Assembly (NCBI RefSeq): GCF_000763805.1
Contig: NZ_JRKS01000002.1
Coordinates: forward strand, 62,001 to 126,000
Direction: 5' to 3'
From: Paracoccus sphaerophysae
Lineage (GTDB): Bacteria > Pseudomonadota > Alphaproteobacteria > Rhodobacterales > Rhodobacteraceae
DNA length: 64,000 bases
Made by a program: the position numbers and the translations under genes
The notes under the pieces: model-generated
Database searches by the model: none
What the model was told of the DNA's origin: nothing
What the model saw: only the letters and a program-made list of their open reading frames with translations
In this document: positions 8,539 through 17,641 of the stretch, piece after piece
Numbering within the stretch: position 1 is the stretch's first letter
Layout of the letters: each line of letters begins with the position of its first letter

Positions 8539-9071
8539 TCCAGCGGCGTGGCGGGGGTCAGGCTGCCCTCGGTCGCCGCCCACGCGTCGGTGCCGCCAGG
8601 GAACCAGCCGACCCGGCGATAGCCCCACTCGACCGCCCGCTTGGCGGCGTTCCAGCTCATCCAGCAATCGGGCTTGCAGAAGAACACCAGCGGGAAATCC
8701 ACCTTGCCGCCCGAGATCCGCTCGAGCGCCGCAGAGAAGCGGGCGCTGTCCTGCGCCGACAGCGCCTCGTAGCCGACGCCGGGCAGCCAGACGGCGCCGG
8801 GGATGGTGTCGTGCCGGGGCATGCGGAACAGCGTTCCGGCCGGCAGACCCTCGGGGCGCCTGACCTGCGGCAGCACGTCGATCAGCACCGCGCCCTCGGC
8901 CTGCGCCCGGGCAGCGGCGGCCGCGTCCATGACCGTCGCGCCGGAGAGCGTATCCGGGACCGGGGACAGATACGGTTCGCCGTGATAGCCCTGCGGCTCG
9001 GGCACCGCCGGATCGGCGCCGGCGGTCCCCGCCGACGCCAGCGCAAATGCCAGCGCGGCCGCGCGGATCAC
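8535..9071 (-). CDS. Rhodanese-like CxxxCW protein of PQQ-dependent catabolism
   Basis: Exported 178-residue protein with a signal peptide (about 1-19) and a rhodanese-like domain. The active loop contains FFCKPDCWMSWNAAKR, the signature of the PQQ-associated Cys-Trp motif family (TIGR03865 type). The GTG start at 9071 overlaps the xoxJ stop (GTGA), so it is translationally coupled as the last gene of xoxF-xoxG-xoxJ. A reading frame continuing upstream to 9182 would only duplicate xoxJ sequence out of frame. Family members are thought to support periplasmic alcohol oxidation, perhaps by sulfur or thiol chemistry, but the reaction is unproven. Confidence 0.83.
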   Translation of the reverse strand: MIRAAALAFALASAGTAGADPAVPEPQGYHGEPYLSPVPDTLSGATVMDAAAAARAQAEGAVLIDVLPQVRRPEGLPAGTLFRMPRHDTIPGAVWLPGVGYEALSAQDSARFSAALERISGGKVDFPLVFFCKPDCWMSWNAAKRAVEWGYRRVGWFPGGTDAWAATEGSLTPATPLD

Positions 9072-9880
9072 GGCTTCAGCGCCTTGCCGTAGTCGTCGAC
9101 CAGCGGCACCCCGGCCTCGTGCAGGATCGCGTCGATCTCGGGCTGGTTGCGGCGGATGAGGCTGTTCAGCTGGCGCTTCCATTCCTGCTCGTTCAGCCGC
9201 ACGCCCATGGTGATGCGGTAGAACAGCTTCGGCCCGCCCTTTTCCTTGACAAGCGGCACGAATTGCAGGTCAGGGTCCTGCTTGACCAGCGGCCCGGCCA
9301 GCGGGCCCCACAGGACCGCGGCGTCCAGCGTGCCGTCCTTGACCCCCTTCAGCATGTCGCCCACCGGGTTTTCCGTGCGCCGGTCGACGAACAGGTCCCA
9401 GCCGCGCATGTCCTTGGCCAGACCCGCGCGCGCCATGTGGGTGGCGGGCGGAGTGCCGGCCACCACGCCCAGGTTGCGGCCCTTCAGCAGCGGGTCGGTC
9501 AGGTGGTCGACGCCGGCCAGCGGCCCGTCCGTGCGGGTCACGATCCCGTAGGTCGAGGTGTAGTAGTGGTTGGTGTTCTGCACCAGCTCGTCGCCCTGGG
9601 CATAGCCCATGATGAGGTCGCAATTGCCGTCCCGCAGGGTCTTGCGGACAAAACCCATCCCCTGCGGGAACCAGAAATATTCCAGCGGCAGGTTCAGTTT
9701 CGCGGCCAGCAGCTCGGCCAGCCGGTTTTCGAAGCCGCTGCCATCCTCGGACGACATCGGCGAGGCCGCGGGATCGGCGCAGACCCGCAATGCGGTGGTC
9801 GAGCGCAGGTCGGCGACCTGCGCCTGCGCCCCCCCCGCCAGCACGGCAAGGGCGAGTGCCGCGGCGAGCGGACGCCGCAT
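9068..9880 (-). CDS. xoxJ: XoxJ/MoxJ-like periplasmic solute-binding protein
   Basis: Exported 270-residue protein with a signal peptide ending GGAQA and a type II periplasmic binding fold (LRVCADPAASPMSSEDGSGFENRLAELLA near the N-terminus). XoxJ is encoded with xoxF and xoxG in most methylotrophs. Structural work suggests that it binds and helps activate apo-XoxF rather than carrying a small solute. ATG 9880 overlaps the xoxG stop (ATGA), and its own stop overlaps the GTG of the rhodanese gene. Cys residues at about 34 (RVCADP) and in DGNCDLIMG may form a disulfide. Confidence 0.9.
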   Translation of the reverse strand: MRRPLAAALALAVLAGGAQAQVADLRSTTALRVCADPAASPMSSEDGSGFENRLAELLAAKLNLPLEYFWFPQGMGFVRKTLRDGNCDLIMGYAQGDELVQNTNHYYTSTYGIVTRTDGPLAGVDHLTDPLLKGRNLGVVAGTPPATHMARAGLAKDMRGWDLFVDRRTENPVGDMLKGVKDGTLDAAVLWGPLAGPLVKQDPDLQFVPLVKEKGGPKLFYRITMGVRLNEQEWKRQLNSLIRRNQPEIDAILHEAGVPLVDDYGKALKP

Positions 9881-10656
9881 CAGCCGCTCATGCAGGATTC
9901 TTCCTGCGCGGCGAACTCGTCGGACTTCTTGGCCTTCAGCGCCGGCCGGCCGCGCGGGATCGCCCCGGTGCCATGCGCCAGCAGGTAGGTGTAGATGTCG
10001 TCGACATAGCACCAGACGTTGCGGTTGGTGCCGAAGGCCGGCATCACTTGGTTGGCCGACCCGGTGCCCGTGGACTGCAGGCCCGAGGCCACGATCTCCT
10101 GGAACGTGTAGTAGTCGATCTTGTGGGTGACCGAATCCTTCAGCGCGGGGGCATAGGTCGAGCCTTCGCCATCGGGGCCGTGGCAGACATGGCATTCGGC
10201 GTGATAGCGGCGATAGCCCGAGAAGCTGGCGTAATCGAGCTCTCCGTTCTCGACCTTGAAGGTCGGGATGCCCTCGGCGTTGTACCAGCGCCCGTTTTCC
10301 ATGTGATCGGGGGTCAGGTCCATCGGGCCGCCGGGCAGGTTCAGCGTCGTCGGGCCGGCCGCCGCGGCGGGGGTAGCGCCGGCCGGGGCCGCCGCCGCAG
10401 CAGCAGGGGCGGCATCCGCCGGGGCCGCGGTGCCCGAGGCCGCCGCTGCGGCACCCGCACCCGCGGCGGCGGGGGCCGTCTCGGCCGGGGTAGCAACCGG
10501 GGCCGCGTCGCCCGGAACGGCGGCCGCCGCGCCCGCACCGGCCGCGACCGGCGGCTGGCCCGCGGGCACGGGCGGCGTCGCGGTCTGGGCATGTGCTGTC
10601 GCGGCCAGAAGGCTCAGGCTGATCGCCAGCAGGGCGGCGTGGTCCCGAACGGTCAT
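9880..10656 (-). CDS. xoxG: Cytochrome c XoxG, electron acceptor of XoxF (c553i/CycB-like)
   Basis: Periplasmic monohaem cytochrome c that takes electrons from the methanol dehydrogenase. The 258-residue precursor has a signal peptide (1-23), then an unusual 80-residue Ala/Pro/Gly-rich segment (about 25-103), then the haem domain with CHVCH at 155-159 and a likely distal Met in NQVMPAFG. P. denitrificans cytochrome c553i (cycB) occupies the same place beside xoxF. ATG 10656 is preferred: GAGGGAG lies 7 nt upstream, whereas a GTG at 10680 has its Shine-Dalgarno directly abutting. It follows xoxF, with a stem-loop at 10694-10719 between them, and is coupled to xoxJ by ATGA. Confidence 0.92.
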   Translation of the reverse strand: MTVRDHAALLAISLSLLAATAHAQTATPPVPAGQPPVAAGAGAAAAVPGDAAPVATPAETAPAAAGAGAAAAASGTAAPADAAPAAAAAAPAGATPAAAAGPTTLNLPGGPMDLTPDHMENGRWYNAEGIPTFKVENGELDYASFSGYRRYHAECHVCHGPDGEGSTYAPALKDSVTHKIDYYTFQEIVASGLQSTGTGSANQVMPAFGTNRNVWCYVDDIYTYLLAHGTGAIPRGRPALKAKKSDEFAAQEESCMSG

Positions 10657-10693
10657 GTGTAATCTCCCTCTCACGGTCACCTCCCTGACCGAA

Positions 10694-10719
10694 CCGCCCC
10701 GAGGTTACCCTCGGGGCGG
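10694..10719 (-). terminator. Intercistronic stem-loop between xoxF and xoxG
   Basis: A perfect 11-bp stem (CCGCCCCGAGG and its complement) with a TTAC loop lies 38 nt past the xoxF stop and 38 nt before the xoxG start. No U tract follows it on the minus strand. It is more likely an mRNA-stabilising or partial-attenuation element, keeping xoxF transcript in excess over xoxG, than a full terminator. Confidence 0.55.
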
Positions 10720-10757
10720 CCGTTGTGCAGTCACACTTTGGTGGCAGTCGCGCCGGG

Positions 10758-12878
10758 TCAGTTGGACGGCTTGGGCGCCTCGCCACCGGCCGGCGCCTCG
10801 TTCGGCGACACGGTGCCCACCTCTTTGGCGGTGCTGGCGCCCTGACCTTCGGCCGGGGCCGAGGGATCGGTCGGCGCCGCAGCGTCAGCCGCCGGAGCAG
10901 CCGCATCGGCAGCGGGTGCCGCAGCATCGGCCGCCGGAGCGGTCGCGTCAGCAGCCGAAGCCGCCGGGGTCGCCGCGTCCGCGGTAGGGGCCGCGGCGTC
11001 CGCCGCCGGGGCAGCCGCGTCGGCCGGCGCAGCCGCCGGGGTCGCCGCGGTGTCTGCCGCAGCGGTCGCGGTGCCTTCACCCGGCAGTTCGAACACGGTC
11101 AGCTGGCCGCCCAGTTCGGTATAATCCGACAGCGCGGCATAGCCGCCGACGGCGCCCAGGCCCTCGTTCGGGTTGGTCAGGCCCGCCGCCAGGCCGATCC
11201 CGGCCCAGCCGCCGACGCCCGACAGGATGCCGACATACTGCTTGCCGCCATGCTCATAGGTCATGACGTTGCCGATGATGCCCGAGGGCGTCTTGAACTT
11301 GTAAAGCTCCTTGCCCGTCTCGGCGTCGACCGCCTTGAGATACCCTTCCAGCGTGCCGTAGAACACCACGTCCCCGGCCGTCGCCAGGGCGCCCGACCAG
11401 ACCGAGAACTGTTCCGGCACCGACCACTTGATCTCACCCTTGGTGTTGTCCCAGGCGATGAAGTTGCCCATGCCGCCATGGCTGTTCGGCGCCGGATACA
11501 TCGACAGCGTGGCGCCGACATAGGGCTGGCCGGCGGTGTAGGCGACGCGGAACGGCTCGTAGTCCATGCAGACGTGGTTGGTCGGCACGTACATCAGGTT
11601 GGTCTTGGGGCTGAACGCCGCCGGCTGCTGGTCCTTGGTCCCGAGCGCCGCCGGGCAGATGCCGGTGGTGTTGGTGTCCTCGCCGTTCTGTTCGGTCGAA
11701 TACTGTGACACGACCTGCGGACGGCCATACTGGTCGCTGGCCGGGTCCATGACGACTTCGGTCGCCCAGTTCACGGCCGGGTCGAACTTCTTGGCCACCA
11801 GCAGCTCGCCCGTCTCGCGGTCCAGCGTATAGCCGAAGCCGTTGCGGTCGAAGTGGGTCAGCAGCTTGCGCGGCGCGCCGTTGAAGTCCTGGTCGGTCAG
11901 GATCATCTCGTTGACGCCGTCGAAGTCCCATTCGTCATGGGGCGTCATCTGATAGACCCACTTGGCCATCCCGGTATCGGCGTCACGGGCAAAGATGGTC
12001 ATCGACCACTTGTTGTCGCCCGGACGCTGCGCCGGGTTCCAGGTGGAGGGGTTGCCGGTGCCGTAATAGATCAGGTTCAGGTCCGGGTCATACGAGAACC
12101 AGCCCCAGATCGGGCCGCCGCCGATCTTCCACTGGTCGCCTTCCCAGGTCTTGAGCGAGCTGTCGGGACCGACCGGCTTGCCGAGCGACATGGTCTTTTC
12201 CGGGTCGATCAGCATCTCGGCGTCGGGACCGGTGGAATAGCCCTTCCACGCGACCGAGCCGTCCTTGATGTTCAGCGCCGTCATCCGGCCGCGGACGCCG
12301 TATTCGCCGCCGGACACGCCGACCATCAGCTTGTCCTTGACCGGCATGGTGGTCGCGGTCAGCGTTTCGCCGATCGCCGGGTCGCCGATCTTGGTCGACC
12401 ATTTCGGCTCGCCGGTCTTGGCGTCCAGGGCCACGACGGTGGTGTCGGCCTGCGACAGGAACACCATCCCGTCGGCATAGCTGAGACCGCGGTTCACCGT
12501 GTCGCAGCACATCACCGCGATCACGTTCGGGTCCTGCTGCGGCTCGTAGCGCCACAGGATCTTGCCGTCGTTGTTCAGGTCCAGCGCAAAGACGTTGTTC
12601 GGGAACGGCGTGTGGACATACATGATGTCGCCGATCACCAGCGGCGAGCCTTCGTGGCCGCGCAGCACGCCGGTCGAGAAGGTCCACGCGACGCGCAGGT
12701 CGCCCACGTTGTCGCGGTTGATCTGGTCCAGCGTCGAATAGCGGGTGTTGGCGTAGTCGCCGGTCTGGATCGCCCACTGGGCCGGGTTCTTCGTCGCCTC
12801 GAGCACGCTGTCATTGGCCAGCAGCGCAGAGCTGGACAGCAGCAGGGCGACTGACGCGCCCTTGATCAGATGGGTCAT
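10758..12878 (-). CDS. xoxF: Lanthanide-dependent methanol dehydrogenase XoxF with C-terminal extension
   Basis: PQQ-dependent periplasmic methanol dehydrogenase (methanol to formaldehyde). The 706-residue precursor has a signal peptide (1-21), an eight-bladed quinoprotein propeller, the adjacent-Cys disulfide Cys124-Cys125 (VMCCD), metal ligands Glu192 and Asn276 (GTGNPS), catalytic Asp318 and the diagnostic extra Asp320 in WDFDGVN, which marks rare-earth XoxF enzymes rather than Ca-dependent MxaF. Family members are about 600 residues. Here residues 600-706 form an extra tail of Ala/Pro/Asp repeats (units such as ADAAAPA). ATG 12878 has GGAGG 7 nt upstream. It is the first gene of xoxF-xoxG-xoxJ-rhodanese. 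A 215-bp leader separates it from fghA. Confidence 0.96.
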   Translation of the reverse strand: MTHLIKGASVALLLSSSALLANDSVLEATKNPAQWAIQTGDYANTRYSTLDQINRDNVGDLRVAWTFSTGVLRGHEGSPLVIGDIMYVHTPFPNNVFALDLNNDGKILWRYEPQQDPNVIAVMCCDTVNRGLSYADGMVFLSQADTTVVALDAKTGEPKWSTKIGDPAIGETLTATTMPVKDKLMVGVSGGEYGVRGRMTALNIKDGSVAWKGYSTGPDAEMLIDPEKTMSLGKPVGPDSSLKTWEGDQWKIGGGPIWGWFSYDPDLNLIYYGTGNPSTWNPAQRPGDNKWSMTIFARDADTGMAKWVYQMTPHDEWDFDGVNEMILTDQDFNGAPRKLLTHFDRNGFGYTLDRETGELLVAKKFDPAVNWATEVVMDPASDQYGRPQVVSQYSTEQNGEDTNTTGICPAALGTKDQQPAAFSPKTNLMYVPTNHVCMDYEPFRVAYTAGQPYVGATLSMYPAPNSHGGMGNFIAWDNTKGEIKWSVPEQFSVWSGALATAGDVVFYGTLEGYLKAVDAETGKELYKFKTPSGIIGNVMTYEHGGKQYVGILSGVGGWAGIGLAAGLTNPNEGLGAVGGYAALSDYTELGGQLTVFELPGEGTATAAADTAATPAAAPADAAAPAADAAAPTADAATPAASAADATAPAADAAAPAADAAAPAADAAAPTDPSAPAEGQGASTAKEVGTVSPNEAPAGGEAPKPSN

Positions 12879-12974
12879 TGATTTTCCTCCGCGTTGGTGC
12901 CGGCCGCGCCGCAAGGGGCGCCGGGGCTGCGGTCAGAGTTGGTAGAGGACCCCCGTCCGTCAATCGCGGCGTCG

Positions 12975-13004
12975 GGAACTTAAGCGGAAAGTCTTAGGCA
13001 GTTC
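12975..13004. promoter_or_regulatory. Interrupted dyad upstream of xoxF (possible operator)
   Basis: GGAACT-TAAG at 12975-12984 is mirrored by CTTA at 12993-12996 and AGTTCC at 12999-13004. It lies about 100-125 nt before the xoxF start in the fghA-xoxF gap. A TTGACG that could be a -35 element lies between it and xoxF on the minus strand, but I find no convincing -10. It is a candidate regulator site only. Confidence 0.25.
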
Positions 13005-13030
13005 CTGCAGCGTCCCGGGAACAAACGGCA

Positions 13031-13057
13031 AGCGCCGCGGCTGGCGGCCGCGGCGCT
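13031..13057 (-). terminator. Rho-independent-type hairpin after fghA
   Basis: A perfect 10-bp stem (AGCGCCGCGG and its complement) with a 7-nt loop lies 36 nt past the fghA stop. On the minus strand it is followed by TTGCCGTTTGTT, a moderately T-rich tail. It probably insulates xoxF from the upstream formaldehyde genes. Confidence 0.6.
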
Positions 13058-13093
13058 GGAAATCGTGAAATTTTTCCGGGGTGAGCGGCCGGC

Positions 13094-13927
13094 TCAGCGC
13101 AGCCGGTCGGCGTGCCACTGGACGTGGTCGCCCATGAAGCTTTGCACGAAGAAATAGCTGTGGTCATAGCCCGGCTGCATCCGGAACCAGCCGGGCTGGC
13201 GGCGCTTGGCCATCGCGTGGGCCAGCGTCTCGGGCTTGAGCAGGTCGAGAAACTGGTCATCGGCGCCCTGGTCGATCAGGACCTCTCCCGGATAGCCCTT
13301 GTCGAGCATCAGCAGGGTGGAATCGTGGGGCTTCCAGGTCTCGCGGTCCTCGCCCAGATAGGCGGTCAGCTGCTTGCGGCCCCAGTCCGAGTCGGTCGGG
13401 TTGGCGATCGGCGAGAAGGCCGAGACGCTGCGATAGCGGTCGGGACGGGTCATGGCGATGGTCAGCGCGCCGTGGCCGCCCATCGAATGGCCGGTGATCC
13501 CCTGCGCGTCGCGGTCCAGCGGGAAGGCGTCGAAGACCACGCCCGGCAGTTCCTCGACGACATAGTCCCACATCCGGAAATGCGGCTTCCACGGGTCCTG
13601 CGTCGCGTTGACGTAGAAACCGGCGCCCTGGCCGAGGTCATAGGCGTCGTCGTTGGCCACCCCCTCGCCGCGCGGCGAGGTGTCGGGAAAGATCAGCGCC
13701 AGCCCGGTTTCGGCCGCCCATTCCTGCGCGCCGGCCTTGGTCATGGCGTTCTCATGCGTGCAGGTCAGGCCGGACAGGAACCACAGCACCGGCACCGGCC
13801 CGTCCGCCGCATCGGGCGGCAGATAGACGGCAAAGGTCATGTCGGTCCCGGTCGCATCGCTCTTGTGGCGATAGACGCCCTGGGTGCCGCCGAAGCTGCG
13901 GTTTTCGGAAAGGGTTTCGAGTGTCAT
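13094..13927 (-). CDS. fghA: S-formylglutathione hydrolase
   Basis: Cytoplasmic esterase D-family hydrolase that splits S-formylglutathione into formate and glutathione, the last step of the glutathione formaldehyde route. At 277 residues it has the standard length. The alpha/beta-hydrolase nucleophile is Ser148 in TGHSMGGHG. Asp and His partners are expected in DQGADDQFL and GYDHSYFF. The family N-terminus FGGTQGVYRH and the oxyanion region LSGLTCTHEN are present. ATG 13927 overlaps the stop of a GNAT gene (ATGA), so fghA is translationally coupled to it and not directly to flhA. A terminator-like hairpin follows. Confidence 0.96.
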   Translation of the reverse strand: MTLETLSENRSFGGTQGVYRHKSDATGTDMTFAVYLPPDAADGPVPVLWFLSGLTCTHENAMTKAGAQEWAAETGLALIFPDTSPRGEGVANDDAYDLGQGAGFYVNATQDPWKPHFRMWDYVVEELPGVVFDAFPLDRDAQGITGHSMGGHGALTIAMTRPDRYRSVSAFSPIANPTDSDWGRKQLTAYLGEDRETWKPHDSTLLMLDKGYPGEVLIDQGADDQFLDLLKPETLAHAMAKRRQPGWFRMQPGYDHSYFFVQSFMGDHVQWHADRLR

Positions 13928-14439
13928 CCGGTCGCTCCGATCAGGTCCTTGTACATCACCAGCGCGTCGACATAGCCGAGGCGGGGGTGATGGAATGCGC
14001 CGGGCAGGCGGCCTGCAACCGCAAACCCGGCCTTCTGCCACGAATGGACGGCATCCGCGTTCGTGGCGACGACGAAATTGAACTGCATGGCGCGAAAGCC
14101 CTGCGCCCGCGCCCAGTCCTGCGCATGGGCGGCCAGCGCCGCCGCGATGCCCCGGCCCCGCGCCTCGGGGTGGGTCGCAAAGCCCGCATTCGCGACATGG
14201 GCGCCGCCGCCGCGCCGGTTGGCGCCGACATGGCTGGTGCCCAGCACCCGCCCGCCGCTGTCGGCGACGAAGGCGCTGTAGGGCGAGGCGAACCAGTCCG
14301 TCAGCGCATCGGCGCGCGAGATGTCCTGCGGCACGCAATAGGTTTCCCCGGCGCGATAGACGGGTTCGAGGATCGCCCAGATTGCGTCGTGGTCGTGGTC
14401 GGTGGCGGGGCGGATCGCCACCCCGCCGGCCGCCGTCAT
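13924..14439 (-). CDS. GNAT family N-acetyltransferase
   Basis: Single-domain GNAT protein of 171 residues. It begins VAIRPATDHDHDAIWAILE, has the acetyl-CoA pyrophosphate loop HPEARGRGIAAAL (Q/RxxGxG/A type) and ends with VHSWQKAGFAVAGRLPGAF and LVMYKDL. The substrate cannot be read from sequence; the overall look is close to broad-specificity or phosphinothricin-type members. ATGA overlaps couple it both to the ClpP-like gene upstream and to fghA downstream. Why it sits inside the formaldehyde genes is unclear. Confidence 0.85.
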   Translation of the reverse strand: MTAAGGVAIRPATDHDHDAIWAILEPVYRAGETYCVPQDISRADALTDWFASPYSAFVADSGGRVLGTSHVGANRRGGGAHVANAGFATHPEARGRGIAAALAAHAQDWARAQGFRAMQFNFVVATNADAVHSWQKAGFAVAGRLPGAFHHPRLGYVDALVMYKDLIGATG

Positions 14440-15095
14440 TCCAGGTCGTCCACGCTGCGGATCACCCGGCCCAGCAGGCCGTAATCCAGCGCCTCCTGCG
14501 TGTTCAGCCAGAAGTCGCGCTGGGTGTCCTTCTCGATCCGCTCGATGCTCTGCCCGGTGGCGTCGGCAAAGATCTGGTTCAGCCGCTCGCGCATCAGGCG
14601 GACCTGTTCTGCCTGGATCATCATGTCCGACGACGTCCCGCCGATCCCGCCCGAGGGCTGGTGGATCAGGAAACGCGTATTGGGCAGGCAGAAGCGGTTC
14701 TCGCGTTCCGCGCCGACGAAGATCAGCGCCCCGGCCGAGGCGACCCAGCCCGAGCCGATGGTGCGCACGGTGGGGCGGATGAACTTGATCACGTCATGGA
14801 TCATGTCGCCCGATTCGACATGGCCGCCGGGGGACGAGATCAGCATGTTGATCGGCTTGTCGCTGTCCTCGGCCAAAGCCAGCAGGTGCGACACGGTGCG
14901 TTGCGCCAGCTTGTCGTTGATCGGCCCGGCGACGATCACGGTGCGCGACTTGAAATACAGCTTGGCGATCTTGTCGCCGGCCGGCATCCCCAGTTCGCCT
15001 TCGCCATCGTCCTTGTGGCGGCGATCCTCGCGCGGCTCGTCCTCTTCCTCGTCGTCGTCGTCGTTCAGCAGGTGGGGCGGAAACGGGCGCAGCAT
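14436..15095 (-). CDS. ClpP-like serine peptidase (S14) with acidic N-terminal segment
   Basis: Proteolytic subunit-like protein of 219 residues. After an acidic stretch at about residues 12-18 (DDDDEEEDEP), the ClpP fold follows with the catalytic Ser in GSGWVASAGALIF, the His in RFLIHQPSGG and the Asp in EKDTQRDFW, so the triad looks complete. It is probably an accessory ClpP paralogue rather than the main ClpP, which is normally next to clpX. ATG 15095 has AAGGA 6 nt upstream; a TTG 15 nt further upstream would include the ribosome site. It is coupled to the GNAT gene by ATGA and lies between the flhA terminator and fghA. Confidence 0.85.
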   Translation of the reverse strand: MLRPFPPHLLNDDDDEEEDEPREDRRHKDDGEGELGMPAGDKIAKLYFKSRTVIVAGPINDKLAQRTVSHLLALAEDSDKPINMLISSPGGHVESGDMIHDVIKFIRPTVRTIGSGWVASAGALIFVGAERENRFCLPNTRFLIHQPSGGIGGTSSDMMIQAEQVRLMRERLNQIFADATGQSIERIEKDTQRDFWLNTQEALDYGLLGRVIRSVDDLE

Positions 15096-15116
15096 CGGTC
15101 GTCCTTTCAAATGGCA

Positions 15117-15141
15117 CGGCGGGGGAAAGCGCCCCCCGCCG
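15117..15141 (-). terminator. Terminator-like hairpin after flhA
   Basis: A 9-bp perfect stem (CGGCGGGGG and its complement) with a 7-nt loop lies 28 nt past the flhA stop, followed on the minus strand by TGCCATTTG. It separates flhA from the ClpP-GNAT-fghA unit. The T tract is weak, so some read-through into the ClpP-like gene is likely. Confidence 0.5.
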
Positions 15142-15168
15142 CATCGTTACCTAAGCATCCCTTGAGGA

Positions 15169-16299
<1,131 letters not shown>

Positions 16300-16401
16300 C
16301 TTGCTCTCCTTGGTCAGCGGCCGTCAGGGCCGGTCATGGCGAAAGGGCCAGCGGAACCGGCCCTTGGGCTGGGCTGCGTGGTAGGTCCGTTCCAGCCGGT
16401 G

Positions 16402-16995
16402 TCACGCGTTCAGCGTGCCGAACTTGCCGGATTTCTTGGCCACATGGGTGGCGATCGCGTCCATCAGGGGCGGCGACAGCGCGTCATAGGGCTCCAGCCC
16501 GATTTCCTTCAGCCACGCGCGGATCGCGCCCATGCGGTCGGGGTTCACGCCCGATTCGATGATCGAGGGCACGAAGGCCGCGAATTCCGGCGCCGACCAG
16601 CCGTCACCGTCGCCCAGCTCGGTATGGACGAAATCCAGACCGTAGAAGGGATGTTCGGTGTTCTCGATCCGGCCATACATGTGCACGCCGCAATCCCGGC
16701 AGGCATGGCGCTGGATGGGCGCGTCCTTGTTGACGATCTGCAGCTTGTCGCCGTTTTCCAGCACCTCGACCGAATCGCGGCCCACGACGGCGACCTGGCT
16801 GAAGATGGCGCCGTCGGGCTTCCAGCACTTGGTGCAACCGCAGACGTGGTTATGCGCGGTCTGGGCGCTGACCCGCACCTTGACCGGGTTCGTGGCGCAT
16901 TTGCAGGTCAGCACGCCGCCGGCAAAGCCCTGGTCGGTCGGTTTGATGCCGTCATCGACTGAGGGGTGAATTTTCACCCCGGCGGTGTCTGCCAT
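16402..16995 (-). CDS. gfa: Glutathione-dependent formaldehyde-activating enzyme Gfa
   Basis: Zinc protein of 197 residues that accelerates formation of S-hydroxymethylglutathione, the FlhA substrate. The family was first described in Paracoccus denitrificans. Zinc-binding Cys residues are visible in [18 protein letters not shown] and HACRDCGVH. The full family length is present and the C-terminus is intact. ATG 16995 has GGAGG 9 nt upstream. flhA follows after 102 bp; an imperfect GC-rich hairpin (16343-16365) lies between them. Together with flhA and fghA it makes the complete glutathione-linked formaldehyde pathway. Confidence 0.96.
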   Translation of the reverse strand: MADTAGVKIHPSVDDGIKPTDQGFAGGVLTCKCATNPVKVRVSAQTAHNHVCGCTKCWKPDGAIFSQVAVVGRDSVEVLENGDKLQIVNKDAPIQRHACRDCGVHMYGRIENTEHPFYGLDFVHTELGDGDGWSAPEFAAFVPSIIESGVNPDRMGAIRAWLKEIGLEPYDALSPPLMDAIATHVAKKSGKFGTLNA

Positions 16996-17083
16996 GAATT
17001 CCGTCCTCCGCTGACCATACTTGCGGCGAGGTTGCGGCGAGGAACGCGGGCGATCAAGTCCGCCGAAGGTTGTATTGGCGCGG

Positions 17084-17638
17084 TCAGGCCGCGCCGCCCG
17101 GGGTGGACGAGACCCCGACCTGCGCCGCGCGCAGCAGCCGGTCGTGCAGCATGAAGCCGTTGGACATCACCTGGATGATGTCCCCGGCCGCGGTGCCGGG
17201 AACGGGCGCCTCGAACATCGCCTCGTGCTGCTGGGGATCGAAGCGGTCCCCCAAGGCGGGGCTGATGACGGTGATGCCGTGGCGGGCAAAGACGTTCTGC
17301 AACTCGCGCAGGGTCAGTTCGACCCCCTCGATCAGCTGCGGCGCGACGGCGCGTTCGGCGCCCGCGGCGTCGATGGCGCGGGACAGCGCGTCATAGACCG
17401 GCAGCAGGTCGCGGGCGAGCCTGGAGCCGCCGTAGTTTTCAGCCTCGCGGCGGTCCTTTTCCGCGCGCTTGCGGGCGTTTTCGGCATCGGCCAGGGCGCG
17501 CATGAAGCGGTCGCGGAAATCGTCGCGTTCGGCGGTCAGGGCGGCGATCTCGTCATCGCCGATCCCCAGCGGATCGTCGAGAATCTCGTCGTCCAGGGGG
17601 AGGTCCGACAGGGCGTTGGGGTTCAGCGTATCGGTCAT
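17084..17638 (-). CDS. grpE: Nucleotide exchange factor GrpE
   Basis: Co-chaperone that releases ADP from DnaK. The 184-residue protein has an acidic N-terminus, a long coiled coil (about 30-70, rich in Glu/Arg/Ala) and the C-terminal beta domain with the family motif [31 protein letters not shown] and [25 protein letters not shown]. It starts 3 bp after the hrcA stop and is in the same operon, the usual alphaproteobacterial hrcA-grpE pair. I see no dnaK or dnaJ in the window. Confidence 0.96.
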   Translation of the reverse strand: MTDTLNPNALSDLPLDDEILDDPLGIGDDEIAALTAERDDFRDRFMRALADAENARKRAEKDRREAENYGGSRLARDLLPVYDALSRAIDAAGAERAVAPQLIEGVELTLRELQNVFARHGITVISPALGDRFDPQQHEAMFEAPVPGTAAGDIIQVMSNGFMLHDRLLRAAQVGVSSTPGGAA

Positions 17639-17641
17639 GTC

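Noticed and set aside
9068-11080. A 670-codon minus-strand frame covering xoxJ and continuing through xoxG and the tail of xoxF
   Set aside because: Only its xoxJ part (9068-9880) looks like a protein. The rest is out of frame with xoxG and is Arg/Pro/Gly-rich shadow sequence.
16343-16365. Terminator between gfa and flhA
   Set aside because: Only a 7-bp stem with a 9-nt loop and no T run; more likely incidental GC pairing, so gfa and flhA may be co-transcribed.
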